Positions 4,586-11,005 of a stretch of DNA of 11,879 nt are shown here, in pieces. The notes below the pieces were generated by a model. It did no database searches. It had not been told where the DNA came from and was given only the letters and a program-made list of their open reading frames with translations. A program made the translations under genes and the position numbers. Position 1 is the first letter of the stretch; each line of letters starts with the position of its first letter. This DNA comes from Candidatus Eiseniibacteriota bacterium (GTDB lineage Bacteria > JAFGKV01): contig JALOPK010000074.1 of the NCBI GenBank assembly GCA_025453925.1, positions 1 to 11,879 of the forward strand. Reading direction: 5' to 3'.

Positions 4586-6877
4586 TCAGTCGATGACTTC
4601 ATACACCGTGTCGTCCAGCAGCACCTGAACGTTGCGGCCGACGGACAGCCACTGGGCGGCGTTGGGGTGCTTCGCCAGCAACGCGAAGTACTCGACAGAG
4701 CCGATCTTCACCTGCACCCGGCGGGCATCCGTCTCGGTCTGAACATTGGCATCTATCCACTGACCGCCGTTCTGATAGAACGTCCGCCCTCCCACGTACC
4801 GATTCTGCTTCTGGGTAACGGCCTGCTCCATCCTGTCGGCCACGGGGGATGCCACCGTCGCGCGACCGCCCCGTAACATGGGAGTGTTGGCGATGCCGGG
4901 CGCCGACATTCCCTTGGCCCGCTTGAGGGCGTCGAGGCCCTGGGCGCCGCCCACGGCGGCGTCGCCGGCAACGGTGGTCGGAAGCTGGCGGTACATACGG
5001 CCCGTGGCCTCGTGGAGCTCGGCGTCGAACTGCGGAAGACTGCGCTCCGCCTGGGCCAGGCCCCGGCGATCTTCATCCTCCACGATGAGGTAGGCGGTGT
5101 AGGGCGTGACGATCCCATATTTCCTGGCCAACTCGACGACCTCGTCCCGGAGTTCCGCGCTTTCGCCATTGAGCCGGATCTGATCCAAGAGGAACCCCAC
5201 ACGGCGGGTTGCCCATAGTCTCGGGATGAAGGCGTGCTCGATGGCTGCCCGGGGGAAGCCAACTTCATGGGTGAAGCTGCGGGGTGTGCCGTTCACGGAC
5301 CCCTTGATAGTCACCGCCGCATCGCCCGTGCCCGAGTACCGGCCCAGCACCACCAACTGATCGCCCCTGAAGAGATCAGGCAGCATTCCGGGCACCAGCT
5401 TTGATGGCCGTATGCCTGCCGTGATCACAAGCTCGAGGTCGGTGAGCACCGGTTCATTGATCTTGGCATAGAAGCTGGAGACCTTGATCTCGATGTCTTC
5501 ATCGGGCAGTACATACTGGCTGGCCGCCCGGGTCTTCTCGGTGATGAGGTCCAGGAGATGGGTGTTCACGTCGGTGCCGATCCCGAAACAGAACACACGG
5601 ATCGTCTGGTCACCGATGCGCTTCGTGACGTCGCTCACGATCTCGTCGGTGGAGGTCGGGCCGATGGTCGGCTTGCCGTCGGTGAGGAACACCACGACGT
5701 AGGGTCTGCCGTCACGGGCCTCGCCCGAGTGCTTCAACGCCGTGGCGAGCGCCTCCTGAATGGCGGTTCCCCCGATGGGTTTAAGCCCTTCCACGAAGGT
5801 TTCGGCCTTGGCCCGATTCACGCTGTTCGCGGGCACCAGGCCCTCGAACAGTGCCTCCGCCTCGGTGGAGAACCTGACCACCTCGAACCGGTCGCCGTCA
5901 TTGAGGTTCCTCAGGCAGAGGGCAAGGGCACGCTTGGCAGCATCGATCTTGCCCCGTTCGGCCATCGAACCCGAGGTGTCCAGCACGAAGACGACGTCCT
6001 TCTCGACCACCCGCTGCCGCTCGTGCTGCACCGACGGCGAGGCCAGGAGGAGGAAAAACCCTCCGTCGCGGTCCTCACTCTCACGGTACGTGAGTACGTC
6101 GATTCCCACGTCGGACCTGGCTTCCGGCGCAAAGAAGAGCTGGAAGTCCGTGTCGGGTCGCACGTTGTCGGCCTCGTAACCGATGGTTGCTTTGGAAGAT
6201 CCGTGACGCGTGATCTCGACGGTGTGGCTGGGGCAGAATACCGACTTGACGCCCTTGGCACATGAGAGATCTACCTTCACCAAGACGTTTCGCAGCGGCC
6301 GCGCGGAGAACTTCTCGGTATTGAGCGGATACACGTATGACACCATCCCCGCATCGTTGCGGAGCAACTCGGTGTAGGAGAGCCTGATGCGCTTCTCGCT
6401 GTGTGGTTCGATGGGGTACACGCGCACCTTGAACAACGACTGACCGGCATACTCCAGAAGGGCCGGGTCTCTCATCCGCCGGACGATGTCCTCATAGATC
6501 TGACGCGCCTTGTCCGCGTCGAGCAGTTCTGCCTCGGCTTCCTTGCCGTTGATGTCCATGGAGAACCTGTCGATCCGGGCGCCCTTGGGAACCGGAAACA
6601 AGTACAACCCCTCCAGGCGCTGGCTGTTAGGATTGTAGAAAACCTGATCGACGTTGGTGACGGCCACCTGGTCATCGATTCGTGCCGTCACGTGGTGGTA
6701 CCTCACCTCCAATGGCGCGAACTCGTGGTGCGGGAGGGGCCAGGGGTGAGGCGGTCGTGGAGGATGCGGGGGCATGGGAGGGGGATGGGGGATGATGATG
6801 AGTCCATCCGCCGCCGCGGCGACAGCGAGGACCGCGACGAGCACGGCGATCCAGCGAGGGCGTGCGACGCGTATCAT
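4586..6877 (-). CDS. Secreted VIT-VWA protein (vault/inter-alpha-trypsin domain plus VWA domain)
   Basis: The 763-residue product has a signal peptide (about 1-23), a Pro/His-rich linker (about 30-52) and a VIT domain (about 52-180) with VFYNPNSQRLEGLYLFPVPKGA and LLDADKARQIYEDIVRRMRDPALLEY. A beta-rich section precedes the VWA domain (about 293-475). All metal-site residues are present: D300-T-S302-G-S304, T371 in IGGTAIQEAL and D400 in FLTDGKP. A conserved helix follows, ending in LARKYGIVTPYTAYLIVED (about 583-601). The C-terminal region (about 690-763) has NRYVGGRTFYQNGGQWIDA and a final beta-type segment. The architecture is common in bacterial envelope proteins that are thought to bind partners through the VWA site. 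The start codon has AAAGGAGG 8 nt upstream; an overlapping two-codon frame, ATG-ACA-TGA, sits just before it. An ECF-like promoter lies 39-66 nt upstream. Family and location are certain; the ligand is not known. Confidence 0.95.
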   Translation of the reverse strand: MIRVARPRWIAVLVAVLAVAAAADGLIIIPHPPPMPPHPPRPPHPWPLPHHEFAPLEVRYHHVTARIDDQVAVTNVDQVFYNPNSQRLEGLYLFPVPKGARIDRFSMDINGKEAEAELLDADKARQIYEDIVRRMRDPALLEYAGQSLFKVRVYPIEPHSEKRIRLSYTELLRNDAGMVSYVYPLNTEKFSARPLRNVLVKVDLSCAKGVKSVFCPSHTVEITRHGSSKATIGYEADNVRPDTDFQLFFAPEARSDVGIDVLTYRESEDRDGGFFLLLASPSVQHERQRVVEKDVVFVLDTSGSMAERGKIDAAKRALALCLRNLNDGDRFEVVRFSTEAEALFEGLVPANSVNRAKAETFVEGLKPIGGTAIQEALATALKHSGEARDGRPYVVVFLTDGKPTIGPTSTDEIVSDVTKRIGDQTIRVFCFGIGTDVNTHLLDLITEKTRAASQYVLPDEDIEIKVSSFYAKINEPVLTDLELVITAGIRPSKLVPGMLPDLFRGDQLVVLGRYSGTGDAAVTIKGSVNGTPRSFTHEVGFPRAAIEHAFIPRLWATRRVGFLLDQIRLNGESAELRDEVVELARKYGIVTPYTAYLIVEDEDRRGLAQAERSLPQFDAELHEATGRMYRQLPTTVAGDAAVGGAQGLDALKRAKGMSAPGIANTPMLRGGRATVASPVADRMEQAVTQKQNRYVGGRTFYQNGGQWIDANVQTETDARRVQVKIGSVEYFALLAKHPNAAQWLSVGRNVQVLLDDTVYEVID

Positions 6878-6915
6878 GTCATGAGCCTCCTTTGGCGTAC
6901 AACACTCGCACTCAA

Positions 6916-6943
6916 CAGGACCCCCCGCGCGGCGAAGGGTTCC
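6916..6943 (-). promoter_or_regulatory. Candidate ECF-type promoter for the VIT-VWA gene
   Basis: On the minus strand GGAACC (6943-6938) is followed after exactly 16 nt by GTCCTG (6921-6916). Many ECF sigma factors use a -35 element of the GGAAC type and a -10 element containing GTC at about this spacing. Transcription would begin near 6910, leaving a leader of about 33 nt that includes the ribosome binding site. An ECF sigma gene is in the same window, but nothing shows that it is the one that reads this site. The match is short, so chance is possible. Confidence 0.35.
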
Positions 6944-7067
6944 GCCTGCAGGGGATTGAAGTCCTGATCACCCCTCTAGCGTGCAACTCGCCATCTTGGT
7001 TCACGGGCAACCCGTCCTCGATTGCCTGACTCACAAAGGAACGAACAGATCGGGATGCCGGACCCCC

Positions 7068-7102
7068 GGCCGGGAACTCCGCGAATCGGAGCCTTCCCGG
7101 CC
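7068..7102 (-). terminator. Strong hairpin, candidate terminator of the downstream HD-GYP gene
   Basis: Arms GGCCGGGAA (7068-7076) and TTCCCGGCC (7094-7102) pair perfectly. Inside them CTCCG (7077-7081) pairs with CGGAG (7087-7091) around the 5-nt loop CGAAT, with a 2-nt CC bulge. The total is 14 base pairs. It lies about 140 nt past the HD-GYP stop codon on the minus strand. No T tract follows, so it is not a textbook intrinsic terminator. With the C/T-rich stretch upstream (7220-7203) it could instead be a stable 3' end after Rho-dependent termination. Confidence 0.45.
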
Positions 7103-7242
7103 CTCAGTGCCGTCTCACAGCGATCGGTATGCGCCAGCGTCATGCACGGCCGCACTCCCCGAGGTGAGTCGTGTCGAGCTTCGCATGCCGTGGACAAGGG
7201 GCGGGAGGAGAGGAGAAGAATGAGGATGGATAGACCGGACTC

Positions 7243-8832
7243 TCAGGCGCGGGCGCGGAACACCTCATCCAGGGCTTCCACCACCATCGGCTGAAACTGC
7301 GTTCCCGATCCCCGTTGCACCTCCGCGAGCCCTTCCGATATGGTCTTCGGTCGCGAGTAGAGCCTCGACGGCGATGTCATCGCTTCGAACGCGTCCGCGA
7401 CCGCCACGATCGACTCCTCTTTGGTGGTTTGTTTCAGCCCGCGGGGGTAGCCTGTGCCGTCCGGGCGCTCGTGGTGGCCGCCCGCGACGCGCGCCAGGGT
7501 CCGGAGCCCAAGGCCGTCCAGCAACTCCTCGCCGCGGGTGGTGTGTGAGCGCAGAATGCTCCAGTCCCGATCGGAGAGCGGGGAGACCTTGTTCAGGATG
7601 CACCAGGGAACGAGAAGCTTCCCGAAGTCGTGGAACAACCCATCCAGTTCCACCCGCTTCACCCGCCGTACTCTCGGCTCACCGTTTCCCAGAACCCTTA
7701 CGGCGATACGGCCCGCCAGGGCCGACACCCGCAAGGAGTGGTCTCCTCCCGTATAGGTATCCTTGCTTTGGAGGAGTTCGAGCACCTGCATGACCACTGG
7801 CTCGCCTGTGGACTCAAGGGCATGATGGGGATCCGGGGCCTTGGACACGAGATCCCGCAGAATGTCAACGAATACTTCGACAATGCGGAGCTCCTGCCGG
7901 GGATTGGCGACGAGAAGGCTCGACTGCATCGCTTTCCTCGCCCACTGAACCGCAGCGGCAGTCTCCCCGCGGGAAGCATAGACCTGTGCCCACCTCCGAT
8001 AGATCTCGGGGAGAAGCTGCTCTTGCCCCGCTCGCATGCACTCGGTCTCCAGCGGCGCGAGGATCCGCTCGGCCTTCCGGTGGTCGCCGAGGCGTACGCA
8101 GACCTCTGCGCGATTGCCCAGGGCGATCACCCGTGTCCGGGCATGGAGGGGAAGGGACAGCGCCTCCTCGATTGCGGCTGTCGCACGTTGCAGTACCGGC
8201 TTGTCGTTGCCGGTTGCCCGCGCCATGCGGAGGAGCACCCACCCCGCATTGTTGGTCAGCAGCCCCCGCACCTCCTGGGGGAGGAAGGAGTCCATCTCCG
8301 CGAAGACGGCTCTCGGGCGCTTCTGGACCAGGTTCATGATCTCACCGTAGATCTTGAGGGCCTCGCCGTATTGGCCCGTCTCCGTCAGCACCGCGGCGCG
8401 GTTGAGGAGAATCACCGGGGTCTGCGACAGCGGATCCGACGCCGGGATTAGTTCGAGCGCCTGACAGAAGAGCCTCTCGGCATCCTGGAATGCGCCTTGA
8501 TCGAAGCAGGCGAGCCCCGCGGCGTTGAGCATGGTCACGGCGCTGATCGGTCTGCCGTCCTCCAGGAAGACCCGGTGGCTGTGGAGGGCAATCGTCTCAG
8601 CCGCCGATGGGTCTCCAACGGCGCGAAGGTGGGCCGCGAGCGCGCACAGCGTCTCGAAGCCAAGGGGAGGGCCCGTGTCATGCTGAACTTCGGCAACGAG
8701 ACTCTGAATGCACTCTGACGCCGCCCGATGCTCTTCGTGGCTCAGTCTGGGCAATGGCGCGATGGCCATAACTCGAGCAGCAAGACCATCAGGGGCACTG
8801 GATGCATTTGTGCCGTCGTGCCTTTCGGTCAT
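7243..8832 (-). CDS. TPR-repeat HD-GYP domain protein (putative cyclic di-GMP phosphodiesterase), downstream copy
   Basis: I place the start at the ATG at 8832 because GGAGGAGG lies 5 nt upstream; this gives 529 residues. An upstream in-frame start at 8892 lacks such a site. There is no signal peptide or membrane segment. A helical TPR-like array covers about residues 60-330 (for example AVTMLNAAGLACFDQGAFQDAERLF and GWVLLRMARATGND). An HD-GYP domain covers about 345-525. The expected catalytic residues are present: H365, H401-D402 with K405 in LFHDFGKLLVP, H430, H453-H454 in HHERPDGTGYPRG with GYP at 461-463, and D480 in VADAFEAM. HD-GYP enzymes hydrolyse cyclic di-GMP. The TPR array probably senses a protein partner. 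It is the tandem paralog of the protein at 9257-10870, similar over its full length at roughly half the positions. No GGDEF partner is in the window. Confidence 0.93.
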   Translation of the reverse strand: MTERHDGTNASSAPDGLAARVMAIAPLPRLSHEEHRAASECIQSLVAEVQHDTGPPLGFETLCALAAHLRAVGDPSAAETIALHSHRVFLEDGRPISAVTMLNAAGLACFDQGAFQDAERLFCQALELIPASDPLSQTPVILLNRAAVLTETGQYGEALKIYGEIMNLVQKRPRAVFAEMDSFLPQEVRGLLTNNAGWVLLRMARATGNDKPVLQRATAAIEEALSLPLHARTRVIALGNRAEVCVRLGDHRKAERILAPLETECMRAGQEQLLPEIYRRWAQVYASRGETAAAVQWARKAMQSSLLVANPRQELRIVEVFVDILRDLVSKAPDPHHALESTGEPVVMQVLELLQSKDTYTGGDHSLRVSALAGRIAVRVLGNGEPRVRRVKRVELDGLFHDFGKLLVPWCILNKVSPLSDRDWSILRSHTTRGEELLDGLGLRTLARVAGGHHERPDGTGYPRGLKQTTKEESIVAVADAFEAMTSPSRLYSRPKTISEGLAEVQRGSGTQFQPMVVEALDEVFRARA

Positions 8833-9256
8833 GCGACCTCCTCCCGTGGCACGCCCTGTCCCGCACAATGAGAGCGCCTCTACAACCTGCACGCCGTGCC
8901 CCGGCGGTCAAGCTTCTGGTTCATCGCCCCAATCAGGACGATCGTGTTCCATCACCGATTTGAGTCGGTTGCAGGTCCAGCACGGGACGTGCCGCGGTCT
9001 CGGCATCGAGGGGAGCGGCGCTGCACGCCGGACCTGCGCCTTGCGCCGTCGAAGAGGGGCTCCAGAGGAGACGGGCGCTCCGCTATCGCCATGGTACTCG
9101 GATTCACAAATACGAGCGTGTTTGCATCCCGGGTCCGCCAGCCGGCGGATTGCTCGATCGGTGAGATATCGCAACGGATATCTGCCCTCCTCGCTTGCCC
9201 GCTGACCGGTCGCCCCCATGCTCTCGGTACGTGACCGTACGAATGAACCAGTGTGC
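8833..9256. other. Intergenic region between the two HD-GYP paralogs
   Basis: At 424 nt this is the longest gap between confident genes. One minus-strand frame (8908-9219) is a possible small gene and is listed separately. The region also holds an outer inverted repeat, GCAGGTCC (8971-8978) with GGACCTGC (9030-9037), enclosing GCCGC (8991-8995) paired with GCGGC (9015-9019) and an inner CTCG-GCAT-CGAG hairpin (8999-9010). A structured leader for the downstream HD-GYP gene is conceivable, but pairings of this size arise by chance in GC-rich DNA. On the minus strand TTGACC near 8907 could be a -35 element, but no good -10 follows. Confidence 0.4.
8908..9219 (-). CDS. Possible small Cys-containing protein between HD-GYP paralogs (doubtful)
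   Basis: An ATG at 9219 opens a 103-codon frame in the gap between the two HD-GYP genes, same strand. The ribosome binding site is weak (GAGAG, 1-2 nt upstream, too close). The predicted protein contains EGRYPLRYLTDRAIRRLADPG, two cysteine pairs (CKHARIC and CWTC) and an acidic tail (MEHDRPDWGDEPEA). These parts look protein-like. The middle is rich in Arg, Pro and Ser, as expected from a chance frame in GC-rich DNA, and the frame also continues upstream into the HD-GYP gene as a clear shadow. No family is recognised. Confidence 0.2.
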   Translation of the reverse strand: MGATGQRASEEGRYPLRYLTDRAIRRLADPGCKHARICESEYHGDSGAPVSSGAPLRRRKAQVRRAAPLPSMPRPRHVPCWTCNRLKSVMEHDRPDWGDEPEA

Positions 9257-10870
9257 TTAGCTGATGTGCGATAACTCCGGAGTGACTCGGGTTTCGTCGA
9301 CCACTGCCACCAGCGCCTCGACGATGTCCGGCCGGAATTGAGTGCCCGAACCGCGCTGCACCTCCGCCAGCGCTTCGGCGAAGGTCTTCGGCAGAGTGTA
9401 GAGCCGGGATGGCGACGCCATGGCGTCGAAGGAATCTGCGGCCGCGACGATGGCTGCCTCGATGGTGGATCGCGTATCCCCGCGAGGGTAGCCTGCACCA
9501 TCCGGCCGTTCATGGTGGCCGCCCGCCACCAACGCGAGGCTCCACAGGCCCAGATCGCGCAGGATCGCCTCCCCGGTGGTCGTGTGCGCCTTCAGGAGCT
9601 CCCAGTCCCTCCGCGAGAGACGAGGCACGCGGTTGAGCAGGCTCCACGGGATGCGTAGTTTGCCCACATCGTGGAAGAGGCCCCCGAGCTCTACCCGTTT
9701 GACCCACTTCTGCTGTCCCGGCCCATCCCCTACCATCCTGCACGCGATCCGCCTCGCCAGCTCGGCGACGCGCCGTGAGTGACTGCCTCCGGTATACGTG
9801 TCCTTGCTCTCCAGCAGCGCTACGATCTGTGAGACCACCGTCGCCCCCGAAGACTCCAACGCGAGGTACGGATCGGCCGCTCGTGACACGACGTCATGGA
9901 GGATGTCAAGAAACACCTCCACGATTCTGAGCTCCTGCCGGGGGTTTGCCTCCTGGATGCTCGTCTGCATCGCCTTCAGGGTCCACTCAATGGCGGTGTC
10001 GACATTGCCCATGGCGGCCTCAAGCTGTGCCCTCCTCCTATACGCCTCCGGGAGCAGCTTCTGGTAGCCGGCGCTGAGGCATTCGGCCTCCATGGTGGTC
10101 AGCGCCGCCGCGGCAGATTCCGTCTCTCCGAGCATGATGCTCGCTTCCGCGCGATTTCCCCAGGTGATGAGCCGGGTCCTTGGGTGCAGCGGGAGCTGCA
10201 GAGCGGCATCGAAGCTGGTCACCGCGCGTGCGATCAGCTCGCGATCGTTCCCGGCGGCTCGGGCGGAGCGAAGCAGCACCCACCCGATGTTGTTGGTCAC
10301 CAGCCCCCGCACTTGCTGGGGGAGAAGTGCATCCCGCTGACCATAGCTCCCCGGCGGCGAGGAGTCGAGTTCACGGATCGTCCGCTCATACAGGAGAAGC
10401 GCCTGTTCGTATCCTCCCATTTCTGTCATCACGGTGGCATGATTGATCAAGAGAACCGGGGTCTGGAGCCGCGAATCCGGGGACGGGATCAGGCTCAGAG
10501 CCTTCATGAAGTGATGCCCCGCATCCTCCAACGCTCCTTGGTCGAAGCAGGCAAGGCCCGCCATGTTGTACAGCGCAATGGCATTGGTGGTCTCGGACCG
10601 CTCCAGGAAACGATGGGCCGCCATGTCCGCGAGCGTTTCCGCAGCAGCAGGGTCGCCGATGGTGCGGAGATGGGATGCCACGGCTGCGAGCTCGTCGAAG
10701 TCGAGGCGGTGAGGAGGGGCGGTGGCGAACGCATCGAGCAACGCCTGGATCAGATCGGAGGCCGACCGGTGCTCGTCATTCGAGAGACCGGGCAGGGGTT
10801 GGAGATCTCTGACCTTCACAGTTAGCATCATCGTGTCCGGCGAACCCGGTACGCGAGATGGCTCGTCCAT
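9257..10870 (-). CDS. TPR-repeat HD-GYP domain protein (putative cyclic di-GMP phosphodiesterase), upstream copy
   Basis: The 537-residue product starts at an ATG with AGGAGG 4 nt upstream. It is soluble, with a TPR-like helical array (about 60-325; ALYNMAGLACFDQGALEDAGHHF, VLLINHATVMTEMGGYEQALLLYE and AYRRRAQLEAAMGNVDTAIEW are good repeats). The HD-GYP domain spans about 345-525. Catalytic residues are H364, H400-D401 with K404 in LFHDVGKLRIP, H429, H452-H453 in HHERPDGAGYPRG (GYP at 460-462) and D479. Compared with the downstream paralog the blocks ANPRQELRIVEVF, SKDTYTGG and EVQRGSGTQF are identical, while the segment around 165-185 and the last 15 residues differ. Expected function: hydrolysis of cyclic di-GMP gated by TPR contacts. 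A hairpin, GCGGCG-GTA-CGCCGC (10883-10897), lies right upstream of the ribosome binding site and might tune translation. Confidence 0.94.
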   Translation of the reverse strand: MDEPSRVPGSPDTMMLTVKVRDLQPLPGLSNDEHRSASDLIQALLDAFATAPPHRLDFDELAAVASHLRTIGDPAAAETLADMAAHRFLERSETTNAIALYNMAGLACFDQGALEDAGHHFMKALSLIPSPDSRLQTPVLLINHATVMTEMGGYEQALLLYERTIRELDSSPPGSYGQRDALLPQQVRGLVTNNIGWVLLRSARAAGNDRELIARAVTSFDAALQLPLHPRTRLITWGNRAEASIMLGETESAAAALTTMEAECLSAGYQKLLPEAYRRRAQLEAAMGNVDTAIEWTLKAMQTSIQEANPRQELRIVEVFLDILHDVVSRAADPYLALESSGATVVSQIVALLESKDTYTGGSHSRRVAELARRIACRMVGDGPGQQKWVKRVELGGLFHDVGKLRIPWSLLNRVPRLSRRDWELLKAHTTTGEAILRDLGLWSLALVAGGHHERPDGAGYPRGDTRSTIEAAIVAAADSFDAMASPSRLYTLPKTFAEALAEVQRGSGTQFRPDIVEALVAVVDETRVTPELSHIS

Positions 10871-10882
10871 CGTTCCTCCTGA

Positions 10883-10897
10883 GCGGCGGTACGCCGC
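10883..10897 (-). other. Small hairpin abutting the ribosome binding site of the upstream HD-GYP gene
   Basis: Arms GCGGCG (10883-10888) and CGCCGC (10892-10897) pair perfectly around GTA. On the minus-strand transcript the stem ends 2 nt before the AGGAGG of the gene starting at 10870. It could protect the 5' end or affect ribosome access. A 6-bp GC stem can arise by chance in this base composition. Confidence 0.3.
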
Positions 10898-10964
10898 GGC
10901 GTGTCACGGGTGTATGCAGTCCGGCGACTCGATGGCGAGGGTCTGACGGTCGAGGGAGCCACAG

Positions 10965-11000
10965 GGCGCCCGGGTACGCCGGTTGCGGCAGACGGGCGCC
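10965..11000 (-). terminator. Hairpin immediately after the radical SAM gene, candidate terminator
   Basis: Arms GGCGCCCG (10965-10972) and CGGGCGCC (10993-11000) pair perfectly. Within the 20-nt loop GCCG (10978-10981) pairs with CGGC (10986-10989). The stem begins 5 nt beyond the TAG stop codon at 11006. There is no T tract after it, so it may slow or process the transcript rather than end it. Its place between the radical SAM and HD-GYP genes suggests they are not tightly coupled. Confidence 0.45.
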
Positions 11001-11005
11001 GGGCG

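Larger units (their letters stand above)
6878..7242. other. Intergenic region between the downstream HD-GYP gene and the VIT-VWA gene
   Basis: No convincing gene is seen. In minus-strand order it holds a C/T-rich stretch just after the HD-GYP stop (7220-7203), a strong hairpin (7102-7068), a small hairpin ACGGG-CAA-CCCGT (7003-7015), an ECF-like promoter (6943-6916) and the ribosome binding site of the VIT-VWA gene. The order fits a transcript end followed by a new promoter, so the VIT-VWA gene probably starts its own unit. Confidence 0.5.

Noticed and set aside
5558-6265. Plus-strand open frame of 235 codons opposite the VIT-VWA gene
   Set aside because: Antisense to the conserved VWA domain; composition rich in Gly, Arg, His and Val without motifs.
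7203-7235. Purine-rich GGAGGAGAGGAG followed by ATG on the plus strand as a ribosome binding site and gene start
   Set aside because: The frame from ATG at 7221 stops after about 25 codons and lies opposite the end of the HD-GYP gene.
9896-10825. Plus-strand open frame of 309 codons opposite the upstream HD-GYP gene
   Set aside because: Antisense to the TPR array; a similar antisense frame opposite the paralog (7630-8451) shows it comes from shared codon bias, not from a gene.
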